Positions 33,180 through 45,342 of a stretch of DNA of 64,000 nucleotides are shown in pieces; position 1 is the first letter of the stretch, and each line of letters starts with the position of its first letter. This DNA is from Kitagawia praeruptora (lineage: Eukaryota > Streptophyta > Magnoliopsida > Apiales > Apiaceae): contig CM075354.1 in NCBI GenBank assembly GCA_037693485.1, forward strand, positions 157,257,501 to 157,321,500, given 5' to 3'. The position numbers were made by a program, and so were the translations under genes. The notes under the pieces are model-generated. The model did not search any database. It was not told the origin of the DNA and worked only from the letters and a program-made list of their open reading frames with translations.

Positions 33180-33600
33180 GGCGAACACGTGTAAATTATC
33201 GATAATAAATGTAATTAATGAATATTATTTAAATATGTATTTGTAAACAATTGAACTATAAAAACATATAATAAATAAACATTATTAAATTATGTAGTTA
33301 TAGGGAATTGAATACGTGTAAAATTAAAAAAATTAAAATAGATAAATAAATAAATATAATTAAGTAGTTCTATTTAAATATAAACTTGTAGAGAATTGAA
33401 TGATAAAAGTATATAGCAAATAAACGCTATTTAATTATGTGGTTATAGGGAATCAAACACGGGATGAAATTAAAAAAATTAAATAATTAAATAACTTCGT
33501 GTGAAGCATGGGCCGGGCGGACACGTGTAAATTATCGATAATAAATATAATTAATGAATATTATTTAAATATGTATTTAAATTATCGATAATGAATATTT
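33180..33600 (-). repeat. Repeated Helitron subterminal sequence
   Basis: GGGCCGGGCG(A/G)ACACGTG followed by TAAATTATCGATAATAAAT is present near 33176 and 33510. A second phrase, AAAATAGATAAATAAATAAA and about 110 further bases, occurs at 33336-33448 and again at 34123-34230, as direct repeats on either side of the TNL fragment. Confidence 0.75.
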
Positions 33601-33855
33601 TATTGATAGCAAGATCATTTCAAGAATGAAAGAACTTCGAATGCTGAAAATTCATTATAAACCGCTGGAATCTACTTTGCCAAACGGATTTACCACAGGA
33701 ACATCATATTTGAAGGCACCAAGGTCAACCACTCAAAACATCTTGAGTTTTTGTCCAATGAGCTAAGGTGGCTCTGCTGGCATGGTTACCCCTTCGAGTT
33801 CCTACTAGAAAATTTCTTTCCAAAGTTTCTTGTAGCTCTTAATTTGTCTTACAAC
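33594..33855 (+). pseudogene. TIR-NBS-LRR resistance-gene fragment (LRR part)
   Basis: One frame reads SRMKELRMLKIHYKP. After a frameshift near 33697 the next reads HLEFLSNELRWLCWHGYPFEF and then FPKFLVALNLSYN. This is the start of the LRR region of TNL-type plant immune receptors. No NBS or TIR part is present. It lies within the Helitron, opposite to its orientation, and is best seen as a captured exon piece. Confidence 0.8.
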
Positions 33856-34105
33856 CTGTAAAAATCGGTAATCGGTATAAATCGGTTGAGGTACCGATTT
33901 AAGATTAATCGGGTAATCGGGGATTAATCGGAGTACTAATCGAATATTATAATAATATTTAATATATTAGTCTAATTTACAATTAAACATATCATTTTAA
34001 ATAAATTCACAGGATTAATCGGATTTCAAAAATCAAATCGGTTGGTTACCTTACAGAGGATTAATCGGGGATTAATCGGCTAAATCGGGGATTTTTAGAA
34101 CCATG
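33856..34105 (-). mobile_element. hAT-type MITE, copy 2
   Basis: Reverse-orientation copy of 24101-24366. The target duplication is CTTACAAC (33848-33855) and CTTACAAT (34106-34113), the 8-bp length usual for hAT elements. It ends the TNL fragment. Confidence 0.75.
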
Positions 34106-34327
34106 CTTACAATTTAAATTTTAAAATAGATAAATAAATAAATATAATTAAGTAGTTCTGTTTAAATATAAACTTGTAGAGAATTGAATGATGAAAATAT
34201 ATAACAAATAAACACTATTTAATTTTGTGGTTATGTGACTATTTAATTAAATAAATCTTGTATAATTATGTAGTTGGAAGGAATCGAACCCTGAGTTAAG
34301 TGATAACCAAATTTGGTACTTTGGTAC

Positions 34328-35057
34328 TGTTATGCCCGAATTTGGCATAAAGTCCTAAACAGACCTAATGGGCTAGAATATCAGTACATCTCACATAATG
34401 GGCCTAAGAATGAGGAATGGGTCATTAAGGTCCGCCATCACAGGGAAGTTCATCACATTATTTTGTATAGTGGGATCGCCAGCGAGCCCTAGAGGCGGGA
34501 TCGCAGTTCACGAGGTCTAGCGAGGCCTAGAGGTCCAGCGTGGCCTATAGCATGTTTACTACGAAGGCTTAAGGTCAGACCCAGCGAGGTCGCGTAAGTA
34601 GTTTATCTCCACAAAAACGAGGATCGCCTCGCATGGTCAGGCCCAGCGAGGTCGCATGGGAGACCATCTAGTCAGTTTCGCCAATAATTATAGCATCATT
34701 GCGAGCCGTGGGTTCCCTTTAATGGGTCATGGGTCATGGGCAGTATAAATGGGTAAAACATAATCCAAGGAGACGACTAGTGGATTTGGGCCAAGCCGAG
34801 CCCATAGAAACCCTAGCCCGTCTAGATAACTTCTTCTCTAAGAGAACTACGTATGGCTTGATCCCTATAAATAGGGTACGTAGGCATCTTGTAAAGCATG
34901 AGAAACAGTTCACCACTGAATATCAATAGACAAGATCAGCCACAATCATTCACCAATCACCTCCGTGTTCTTCGTGTTCATAGCAGAATATCCGTATTTT
35001 GCTCCGCAAATCCAGCAACCTCCATAAATATTGTTATACAATATTCTCCCTATAACA
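34328..35057 (+). repeat. 5' LTR of Tat-B (730 bp)
   Basis: It begins TGTTATGCCCGAATTTGG and ends CTCCCTATAACA. The TATA box TATAAATA lies at 34866-34873. It is rich in GCGAGG/CCTCGC and GATCGC words. Confidence 0.95.
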
Positions 35058-35059
35058 TT

Positions 35060-35078
35060 TGGCGCTAGAAGGAGGGGC
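35060..35078 (+). promoter_or_regulatory. Primer-binding site of Tat-B
   Basis: TGGCGCTAGAAGGAGGGGC begins two bases after the LTR; Tat-A has nearly the same site. Confidence 0.7.
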
Positions 35079-35100
35079 AAGTCGTTGATTTGGGAGAACA

Positions 35101-38100
35101 ATGACTAAATCGAACAAAAAGAGGAACGGAGATCGGGAGACCCCGGGGTCGCATAAGAAGGACAGAAACGATCCCCAGAAGAATAACCTACCAGAGAGCG
35201 AGGCACGTAAGGAAGGGATCGAGGACGAATTGGAGAAGGAGCAAACACCCCCTGTCGCCAAACAGGCGGCCTTGACTGGTGAAGTCATGTCATTTTTGAA
35301 AGGCCTCGGTGATCAAATGATCGAGGTAAAGGCCTCGGTGGCCAAGATGGAGAAGCGACATAGTTCTAGAGGCTTAAAGAGGAATACAAGGACGGGGGAT
35401 CGAACTCATCAAGTAGAGAGTAGTAAGGGCCCCACCAAGAAGCTAATTGGAGACTTTGATGATGTGATGACGGATCATACGAACCCCGATTGGGAAGAGG
35501 AGGAAGCTACTATGGATAAGGAAGGGTCGAAGGCGAAGCCCGCCTCATCAGAAGGACGATCCGTTAGTGTCTTTGACCGGGTTGGAAAAAAACTCAGCGA
35601 GCACGATCTCCGTCTCAAGTTGGTGAAGCTCAAAACTAACAAAGATGGAGGGTCTAAGAATAAGAGTAAGGGCTCTCATCAACCCTTATCTCCTCGAAAA
35701 GATCGTGAGCGGTCATATCGTCGCAATGACAGACCCCCCTCTCCTCGCAGAGAGTGTGAGCGGTCCCATCATCGCGAGGACAGACCCCCTTTCAATCGAG
35801 AACGTGAACGATCCCAACATCGCGAGGAAGACCCTAAAAATAAGGATCGCAGGAATGACCAGGAAGAGTCTAGTGCCCCAAAAAAGACTCAATCTCATCA
35901 TGCAAGTACTGGAGGAAAGAAGGATGGAGACAAAGAGGCCAGGATTGGGGATTATAAGTTAGAAGAGTTAAAAAAGGCATTGGATGCGATGAATAACGAG
36001 AAGGGGATTTTTAGCAACATGGGCTCCTCCTCGCCCTTCACTCACGAAATTCACACTGCCCCACTGCCTGCAGTGTTTCGAGGTCATCACTCTGACATGA
36101 CCTATAATGGAGAGACTGATCCGGCCGAGTTCGTTATTCGGTTCAATAATGAGATGGACGTGTATCAAGTATCACTGTTAGCGAGGTGTAGGCTGTTCGC
36201 AGCTTCGCTAAGGGGAAGTGCCCAACAATGGTTCTCGAAGCTAGGGTCCCTGGTCGTCATAGATTCTTGGGAACAGCTCGTGGATATCTTCATTAAACAG
36301 TTCCAATCTTCAATGCTTTATGCGCCTCCTGTGTCTACATTGGCAAACATAAAACAGAAGGAAGGAGAAACTTTGCATGATTATTTCAAGAGGTTCAATG
36401 CTGAGGTACCTCGTGTTCGAGGTGCAAATGACGAAGCCGTGAAGAATTTCCTTATTGCTGGAGTGAGGGAAGGAACTAAATTTTGGGAGAAACTACAGGA
36501 GCAAACCCCTAGTACACTTTCAGAGCTGCATCGCATCGCTGAGCCCTTTAAGCGCGTTGAGAAATCACTAGCAGATCTCAAGAGGAATGCTGGGTCGGGT
36601 AACAATGGAAGTAAAGGCAAGGGGGTGAAGAGAAGGGATTCCAGAAGCCCCAGGCGAAGACAGGATCGTAGCCCGAGCCCAAAGAGAAGGGATCGCGACC
36701 CTCCAAGACGGTCCCCACCTCGGGCTCGTCTGGCTAGAGATGAAGACAAGTTCGTTCCTTTAGTAGCTTCAGTTGATCATATCTATGCTGTCACTGTAAA
36801 TAAAGGGATGTTCACAAAACCTCCTGCCATGGGTGCACAGGGTACTTGGAACACTGCAAAGTATTGTGATTTTCATGAACAGAAGGGGCACGATACCGCG
36901 GACTGTTCGCAACTTAAAGAACAAATTGATCGCTTGATTCGAGAAGGGAAGTTAACTGAGTGGGCAGTCCGTGAAGTGAAAAAGCATCAAGGGAACGCAG
37001 GAAAATCAGGAATAGGATATCATGCTATACCTCATGAGGGCCAAAATGCAGAGCCTCGCAAGGAGAAAAAAGAGCGAGGCAATAGCATTCATGTGATCAT
37101 TGGAGGGCCATATATTGGAGGAGACAGCAACAAAGCAAGAGAGAGGTATGCACGTGAGGCCAAGGAGCGGCCTCTCACCAATGTGCATCATTTGCAGGAG
37201 CGACCCCCAAAGCTTTTCAAGGGGGAAGACACAAATATAATGTTCACTGAGGAGGATGCGAAGTGGGTACATCTTCCTCACTCTGATGCTCTAGTGGTTC
37301 GAGTTCGCATTGGTTCCCAGAATATCTACAGAGTGTTGGTGGACAATGGAAGTGCCGTGAATGTCTTGATGTATGATGTCTACAAGAAAATGGGATACGT
37401 AGACAAAGATCTAATTCCTACAGTAGGTCACCTCTATGGATTCACTAGAGCTTCTGTTAGTGTAAAAGGACTCATCAGGCTTCCCATCACTTTGGGGGAC
37501 GAGCCCTGCATCACTACGCAGGTCGCTGATTTCATGGTCGTGGATCAACCATCTGCTTATAATGCTATTGTGGGGCGACCCATCTTGAAAGAAATGAGGG
37601 TGGTGACTTCTATCTATCACCTCTCGATGAAGTTTCCTACCCCGCAAGGCGTGGGATGTGTTAGAGGAATTCAACATGAGTCTCGAGAATGCTATAATCA
37701 TGCCCTTAAGTCAGCAGAAAAGGGAAGAAATTATATGGAAAGCGAAGAGGATGAGAGGGCTCGCAAGTCAGCATTGCAACCCTCAGTTGGTTGCAATATA
37801 ATATCTATCGAGGAGTTGCCAGATAATTATTTTGACAACTTAGGTATACAGGTAGAGCCAGTACCAGGGGCAATTATGATGGAGGCCTCGCAACCTGTGT
37901 TGGTTCTACAAGAAGGAATTGTTGAGGAAGCTAGCGATGAAGAGGAAAGTCCAGAGCAGGCCGCTGTGCGAGCCCGAAAAGGGAAATGGGTTCGCAAGGA
38001 AACATCAACATTGGTAGACTTGCCTAATGGTATCACACGAGAAATAATAGTTGTAATTGAGTATGGACATGTTGGAGCGACTCCGACCTCGGTGGTAGAA

Positions 38101-40056
38101 GACACAAGTCAGGGCGAAGCAGAGTCTAGCAGAGCTCGTGATGTTGAAATTGATCTAGATCCCCGCATTCCTGAACATGTAGAGCGGGCTGGGGCCGCAG
38201 AAGATACGATATCCATTCTTGTTGATGCTAAAGATCCAACCAAGGTGTTGAAGGTCGGATCACAGTTGAGCCCTGATCTTAGGGGGAGGCTCGTGGAGTT
38301 TCTTAAAGCTAATTTGGATGTATTTGCATGGTCTCACGAAGACATGATTGGGATCGACCCCAATGTGATGTGTCACAGACTCAACCTTGATCCTAACAAA
38401 AAGGGAGTGTGGCAGAAAAGAAGACCCATTAGTGGAGAGCGAGCCGAGGCCCTAAAGGAGGAGGTGGATAGGTTGCTCGAGGTCGGGCTCGTCAGAGAAT
38501 CATTCTATCCTGATTGGCTCGTTAATCCTGTCCTCGTGAAGAAACCAAATGGCAAGTGGAGGACGTGCGTGGATTTTACAGACCTCAACAAGCATTGCCC
38601 AAAAGATAGTTTCCCACTCCCAAGGATTGATCAATTGGTAGATGCAACAGCGGGCCATGCACTCCTCAGTTTCATGGATGCTTATTCGGGGTACAACCAA
38701 ATACCCATGTATGGCCCTGATCAGGAGCACACTTCGTTTATCACAGATAGGGGTCTCTATTGCTACATTGGGATGCCATTTGGACTCCTCAATGTGGGTG
38801 CCACTTATCAAAGGCTCGTCAATATGATGTTTGCGAAGCAAATTGGGAAAACAATGGAGGTATATGTAGACGACATGCTGGTAAAGTCTAAGGAAGCGGG
38901 GGACCATGTAGACCACCTCGTAGAAATGTTTAGCATATTGAGAAAGTACAGAATGAAGCTCAACCCCCAGAAGTGTGTTTTTGGGGTCGAATCTGGGAAG
39001 TTCTTGGGGTTCATTGTTAATCATAGAGGAATTGAGGATAATCCAGCCAAGATAAAAGCTTTGATGGAAATGAGGTCGCCTAAGAATGTTAAGGAGGTAC
39101 AGAGTCTAACTGGAAGGATCGCAGCATTGAATAGGTTTGTTTCCAAATCATCTGATAAGTGTCATGAGTTCTTTAAAGCAATCAAGAAAGTGGGAAAAAA
39201 TTTTGAATGGACCCTTGAGTGCGAGGAGGCTTTTCAGAGAATAAAGGAGCATCTGGGTTCGCCCCCACTACTTTCTAAGCCCAAGGAAGATGAAGTTCTT
39301 ATTGTTTATTTAGTTGTTTCAGAATATGCTATTAGTGCTGTCCTCGTTCGCGAGGAAGGAAAGGTCCAGTTCCCTGTTTACTACGTCAGTAAGAGGTTGC
39401 TAGATGCTGAGACTCGCTATACTAGTATGGAGAAGCTCGCTTATGCTTTGGTGTTGTCTTCGCGAAAGTTGAGGCCTTATTTTCAGGCTCACAGCATTCA
39501 GGTTCGCACTGCATATCCTCTGAGGCAAGTAATGCACAAACCCGAGGCCTCAGGCAGACTTTTAAGGTGGACCATAGAATTGAGCCAGTTTGACATTGAG
39601 TACAAGCCTCGAGATGCAATAAAGGGGCAAGCATTAGCGGATTTCATATTGGAGTTCCCTTCCCAATCTGAGGAAGATGCCTGGGCTCTCGTAGCGATCC
39701 CAGAAGTGGTTGACCCCAAACTCAAAGATGAAAATTCAGCCTCGTGGTGGGAGTTATATGTTGACGGGGCATCTAACAAAGAAGGGGCCGGAGCTGGGAT
39801 CGAGCTTGTTACACCGGAGGGTCGCAAGTTGAGTAGTGCTGTTCACTTCGCCTTCGAGGCTTCTAATAACGCAGCTGAATACGAGGCTCTCATAATTGGC
39901 CTCAAGCTCGCAATAGAAATGAAAGTAGAGAATCTCAATGCATATAGCGATTCTATGTTAGTCACGGGTCATGTTGGATGTGGATGGCAGGCCAGGGGAC
40001 CCCAGATTGAGTTATATTTAAAGTGCGTGCAAAGGCTTATGAAATCATTCATGTAG
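35101..40056 (+). pseudogene. gag-pol: Gag-Pol of Tat-B up to the second RNase H
   Basis: One frame of 1651 codons starts 43 bp after the LTR (ACAATGACT). A basic, charged N-terminus (residues 1-290) leads to the capsid domain at about 330-480 (SLRGSAQQWFSKLG). A CCHC-like knuckle follows near 587 (CDFHEQKGHDTADC). The protease is near 745 (LVDNGSAVNVL, a DNG variant of DTG). In the RT, YVDD is near 1254. RNase H follows, then a second RNase H-like domain near 1550 (YVDGASNKEGAGAG, NNAAEYEAL, YSDSML). The frame ends at TAG 40054-40056, where Tat-A continues with a sense codon; the same frame stays open afterwards into integrase. Confidence 0.9.
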
Positions 40057-40062
40057 GTAAAG

Positions 40063-41461
40063 GTGGAGTTTATTAGGAGGGCAAAGAATCAAGGAGCAGA
40101 TGCCCTCGCAAAATTGGGCTCGCGACGCGAGGCCACTTTACTTGGGATTATCCCCTTGGAAATTCAAAGTAAACCTAGTGTCCCAGAAGAAAGTGTTATG
40201 GAAATGGTTAGCCAAGGGTCGACATGGATGACCCCTATTTGGGAGTATGTTAAGAACGGGGCCCTTCCCTTAGAGAAAAAAGAAGCGAGGAGAATTAAAT
40301 ATCAGGCGGCTCGCTATGTGATATATGATGAAGTGTTATACAGAAGAGGGTTCAACACACCATTGCTGCGATGTGTAGATGGTGAGGAATGCAATTATAT
40401 TCTAAGGGAAGTCCATGAGGGGATATGTGGCAATCACTCGGGGGGTGGTTCCCTAGCTCAGAAAATTCTACGACAAGGGTATTTTTGGCCCACATTGAAA
40501 AGGGATGCTTTTGAGTTCGCTAGGCGATGTGACAAGTGTCAAAGATATGCAAATTTCAGTAATGCTCCGGTTGCTCACCTCACTTCGCTGATGAGCCCTT
40601 GGCCCTTTGCTATGTGGGGAATAGATCTTATTGGTGAACTTCCTAAAGCTAAGGGAGGAGTAAAATATGTAGTCGTGGCTGTGGACTATTTCACTAAGTG
40701 GGCCGAGGCCGAGCCTCTTGCCACCATCACGGCCAAAAAATTAAAGGACTTCGTGTACAGGGTAATTGTGTGTCGCTATGGGATCCCATATCAGCTTATT
40801 TCAGATAATGGAAAGCAATTTGATAGGAAGGAAATGAAAGAATTTTGTAAGAGTTTGGGAATCAAGAAAAGTTTCTCCGCTGTGAGTCACCCTCAGATAA
40901 ATGGACAAACTGAGGCCATCAACAAAATAATCAAGCATACCCTTAAAGCTAAGTTGGAGGAGAGTAAGGGTAGTTGGCCCGAAGAGTTGCCAAAAAGGTC
41001 TTGTGGTCATATAACACGACCCCGAGATCCACTACAGGCGAGACTCCCTTTTCTTTGACATATGGGTGCGAGGCCATGGTGCCCGTTGAGGTAGGCTCAG
41101 GTTCGTTCAGAAGGGAACATTATGACCCTGAGGCAAATGAGGTCAATCACAGGCTATATTTGGACATGATACAGGAATCAAGGGAGGAGGATCAGCTAAG
41201 GCTCACAGCTTATCAAAGGCGAGCTGCAAGGTATTATAATGGAAAGGTTCGTGTGCCACATCTTCGTGTGGGGGACTTGGTGCTTAGGAGAGTGATGCCT
41301 AACACTAAGGTCTCGTCTCATGGGGTCTTTGGAGCCAATTGGGAAGGGCCCTATGAAGTTTATGGTGTCATCAACGAAGGGACTTATTATCTAACTGATT
41401 TGGATGATAAGGTCATGCCACGAGCCTGAAATGGGGAACATTTGAGGAAATACTACCAGTA
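40063..41461 (+). pseudogene. Integrase of Tat-B
   Basis: It lies in the same frame as the upstream polyprotein. The zinc block ends CDKCQRY. The catalytic residues are in WGIDLIGELP, LISDNGKQFD and INGQTEAINK. A frameshift at the A run 40992-40996 moves the end into another frame (VLWSYNTTPRSTTGE, VGDLVLRRVMPNT). TGA at 41427-41429 replaces the Trp of the Tat-A motif RAWNAEHLRKYYQ. The element therefore has three coding lesions in pol. Confidence 0.85.
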
Positions 41462-41521
41462 GAAGCTTCGCTCCTGGTGGTCTCTATCTATTACTACTTA
41501 GCATGAATAAATTCATACAAA

Positions 41522-41536
41522 GTACTCGGGGGGTAG
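41522..41536 (+). promoter_or_regulatory. Internal polypurine tract of Tat-B
   Basis: GTACTCGGGGGGTAG lies 60 bp after the end of integrase. Almost the same word, GACTCGGGGGGTAG, is the terminal tract at 45328-45341. Confidence 0.75.
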
Positions 41537-42212
41537 TGATCGTATAGACACCTCCTCGTTATGATGTATTGAAAGTTGGGCTTCGTACCTAGTATTTATA
41601 TATATGAAGTTTGTTCTCCAAGAAGTGCAATTTTGTTCTTTTGTTAGTGTTTTAAAATTTTCAGGACTAGGCCAGCACAGCGTATGCGGGGCCGAATACC
41701 CCTCAGGTCAATGAGGTCGCGAGCGTGCACTTACTGCGACCTGAGGGAATGTCTTCAAAGTTTAATTCAAAAGTATCTCCTTAAAGAAGTTTAAAGTTTG
41801 AAGTAAAAAGAAGTCAAGGTGCGACCATCATCTCCGGATCGCGTCTGCGACCTCGCAAGAAAGGCATCGCATATCTTGATTCCAAAGAGATGAGGTACAC
41901 CTTGAAGTTAAGCAAATTGAAAAGGAAAAGTTACCAGTTTACCAAGGAAAGCTTTGCAGTTGCGAGGTTAATCTACTTTTAAGAAACATAAAGAATGGAA
42001 GCATTTTATGAAGCTAAGGCAGGCACAAGATATAATATGAAGAAACGAGGATATAATTATATAAATTGTTAAGAGAAGACAGTTACTGGGTCGCTGCGCG
42101 AGCCCAACAGAGTTATCAATAAAGTTACCAAAAAGAATATTACAATTTGCGAGACATTCAAAGGGTGTCCGCATCCCCAGTTCAGAGTATCAGAGTAAAA
42201 GACAAGAGAAAA
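41537..42212. other. Spacer between pol and the antisense gene of Tat-B
   Basis: No ORF of note on either strand. It would be the 3' UTR of the antisense transcript. Confidence 0.5.
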
Positions 42213-44679
42213 TTAGGCAGCGGTCTCCTTAGGCTTCTCCTGGTTAGCAGCGCTCGCCTTGGCAGCCTCATTAGCAAGCCTAGCAGTTTCCTTGGCATTT
42301 TCATCTTCGATTTCCTTACGGAGATCGGCAGCGAATTCGGCATTTCCAGGTCCGAGCTGTGACCAGTCAAAATCAGGGACCTTCCTTATGAAACCCTTCA
42401 TGAATTCAGTTTGCGCTGCTTCCTCCACAGCCTCGCGATCAGATTGAGCAGCAACGAGCTCCTCTTTCAGCTTGTTCAGCTCCTCCTCGTGTTTTTTCCT
42501 TAGCTCCTCCTCATGCTGCTCTGCATCGGTCAGGGACTTATGGAGTGCTGTTTGTTCGTCATTAACTTTTTTAAGCTTAGATCGGAGGGTCGCAGTTTCA
42601 GTCTGAAGGACTCGTTTGTAGTTTTCCATCAGTAGATTCTTCTCCTCTTCAGCCTTGATCTTTAACGACTTCATCTCTTTTTCCAGCTTGTCATTAGCAG
42701 AGACGACGCACTTCAGCTCTCTTAGATGCGAGGCTTGGCGAATAAATGCTTTGGCTAGACATTTGGAGACCGATTCAGAGTTTTCAATCAGCTCTGCACC
42801 CACCCACTTGGTGCATTCTTCTTCAGTGGCATGGGTGTACCCGTGCTTCTCATACAGATGATGAACAGGAGTTATTACAGCGGGCTTCATTACTTGTGGC
42901 AAGGGGCCATCCTTCTTTTGTTTCTTGGTGATATGTTGTTCTGGATTGCCCTGCGATGGCTGATGTGGGATCGCAGTAGCATTAGATGTTGGAGGTGGAG
43001 GAGGCAGGAATTCATTATTTTTTGGAGGAGGAGTAGCAACCGGGTTCGCAGTTTGAGTGTCCTTGTTCTGCAAGAATGGAGGCCTGCGACCTTTGCCTGA
43101 CATATCTGCAAAATAAATATAGAAAGTAGTTAGAATCTATGATCATAAAAGAAGAAAACGTGAAGACAATATAAATAAGTTATTGGACTACGACAGTAAA
43201 GAGATTCTTACTCTCTGCGACCACAACCCTAGAGGACGAGGCTTCCTCTTGCATTTTTCTTTTCTGCGATGCCTTCTTCGCATTTGAAGGCCCCGCCTCA
43301 GAGGGAAGCTCGATCCCCTCCTTTAGGAATCCGCATTCGATTAAATTTTCTAAAGAGAGGAGGGTTCGTACGTTCCTATCCTCACGGGGTGTTTTCAGTA
43401 CGTCATCAGCCCATATTTTCTCTTCGCCCTTCAGGACGGTTCGCACTTGACCTACTGGAAGGTAATTAAAAGAAGTCTTTATTCTAGGCACCTCGTGGAC
43501 ATAGAGATAAGGCCCCTTCCACGAGCCTGCGTTGCTTGGTGTGCTATGATAAAGGTCTTTCTTATTAAATTCTGGCCAGACCGAGAAGTAGACATAGCCG
43601 AAGTCAGATGGCCCGCATCTCTTCAATTGCAAGAAGTATCCCATGGTCCTCGCATCAAGCTTGGGATATCCTAGTTTATGGTAGATGATGTAAAGGGCTA
43701 TCATTGCTCTGTACCCGTTGGGATTGATTTGAATGGGAGCAAGGTGGTAGGTCTCGCACACGTCTTTAATAAATGGGTGGAGAGGTGAGGAGACACCGAT
43801 TTTCATCATAGCAGATGACAACACCATTCGAGGCACTCTTCCTCCATTCTCTGTATGGTTGAAGCGATAGCATCGCATTGAAGCCTTTGGCAGAATAATT
43901 TTGCCTTCCGGTCTATATGTATCAACTGCCTTTTTTAAAGATTCAGCATTAAGAGTTGTAGATAAATCTCTGCAGCCTAAGATGCGACGCTGACCTGGCT
44001 TTTCCTTCGAGCCCTCTTCGATGTCTTCAGGGCGAGGTCCCCCAACATAGATAATGCACTCTAGCTCAGGCTGAGGGGTCGGTATGTAAGGTTGTGGGGA
44101 GGCTTCAGGAACGTAGTTGTAATCTTCAAAGTTAACGACTCTGGCCACTTCGTCCAGACCACCATCGTCAGAGGAAGGTTCTTCATACTCAGAATCGTCA
44201 GAATTAGCTTCGTTATCACCCCTACCCTCGAGATCGTAATAAGCATGGCCAAGAGAGTCTATTGATGAGGTACTGGTTAATACTATGGGGGTTATGTTGA
44301 GAAGGTTTTTGTTAAGAGGAGATAGAAGCTTGGGGACGCTGGCAAAAAATTCCTGCCCTTTCTTCAGTAGTTTATCAACCTCACCCTGAACTGACGAGGC
44401 TTGAATAGCTGTGGATGTTAGGTTTACTGAACCTGAGGGGATATTGACAGAGTGACTTTGCGAGCTGGAGGGTCGTCTGGTTCTCCATGTATTTAGCGGG
44501 GTCTTTCTGGTGAACTCTTCTTGTGACCACAGCGGGTCCATATATAATTGGAAGGAGTTGTCGCTTATGTTTGCAGCCTTGGCAATGTTCGCAGCAGCTT
44601 GTTCGCTAATGGAGATGTGAAGGAGTCCTTGAGCTATCGTTGGACATCTGAAAAGATTGTGGAGTATTAGTGTGTGCAC
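42213..44679 (-). CDS. Antisense gene of Tat-B (two coding exons)
   Basis: Minus-strand frame 44679-43212, intron 43211-43106, then 43105-42213. The donor is GAGA/GTAAGAATC, the acceptor is TTTTGCAG/ATATGTCAGG, and the codon split across the intron keeps the frame. Together about 780 codons are open without a stop. The true start is unclear: no ATG lies in the upstream leader exon, and the first in-frame Met is in YMDPLWSQEEF. The region around VSSPLHPFIKDVCETYHLAPIQ matches the Tat-A antisense gene and resembles the Transposase_28-like plant domain. The last exon is a coiled coil (roughly residues 115-225 of the exon) followed by PDFDWSQLGPG. A nuclear or RNA-binding role is possible but not shown. 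Confidence 0.75.
43106..43211 (-). other. Intron in the Tat-B antisense gene (106 bp)
   Basis: GTAAGA donor and TTTTGCAG acceptor on the minus strand. Phase and position match the last intron in Tat-A. Confidence 0.7.
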
Positions 44680-45120
44680 TTATAGAATATCAAAAGAGAT
44701 AATGAAAGAAAGAATTCAATAGAAGGCACTAAGTGTTGTTCTCACTTCACTCACGAAGAATAGAGGGGTCGCACGTTTACTCTATTTTTGGTCGTATGTC
44801 TACCTATTAAAGGGGTCGCGTTCTTTAGTCTAGCGAGCCTGGATCGCAGTGTAAAATTAAGTGTGGGGTCGCAGTTAATCAGGCTCGCATCACATACAAT
44901 TATCAGCAAATATTTACGAAATTATAAACTATACATGCATTCAAATGAAGAATAAGAGAGAGAAACTTACTTTTTTGATGAAGATCTTGAAAAAACTTGG
45001 GGTCGTTCTTGATGGAAAGCGAGCTGGGTCTTTGTTTGATCTGAGAGCAAATTGGCAGCACTTCGGTATATTGTTAATAAGGAAAGTGACAAATGATTTG
45101 AAATTTGGGGATTATATAGT
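44648..45120 (-). promoter_or_regulatory. Candidate promoter, leader exon and first intron of the Tat-B antisense gene
   Basis: A minus-strand TATA box, ACTATATAAT, lies at 45120-45111. A leader exon without ATG would end at 44971 before donor GTAAGTTTC. The intron ends with ATCTTTTCAG at 44648. The antisense gene thus has its own promoter-like sequence inside the element, about 220 bp from the 3' LTR. Confidence 0.5.
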
Positions 45121-45327
45121 GGTTAGGAGAGAGGAGGATGTGTAACACGTGTCATCATCTCAGCAGCCATGAACGGATCTCGAGACGTGACAGCTGTTAG
45201 CAACTATTCGAGTTCATTGGGCCTGCGCTGAGAGCCCATAGGAGTAATTGATAATGGGCCTTGGCCTCGCATTTAATTTTCTGGATGACATTCTTTGAGT
45301 CCACATCGCATTTCTAATGGCAATATG

Positions 45328-45342
45328 GACTCGGGGGGTAGT
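45328..45342 (+). promoter_or_regulatory. 3' polypurine tract of Tat-B
   Basis: GACTCGGGGGGTAGT sits directly before the 3' LTR. Confidence 0.85.
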
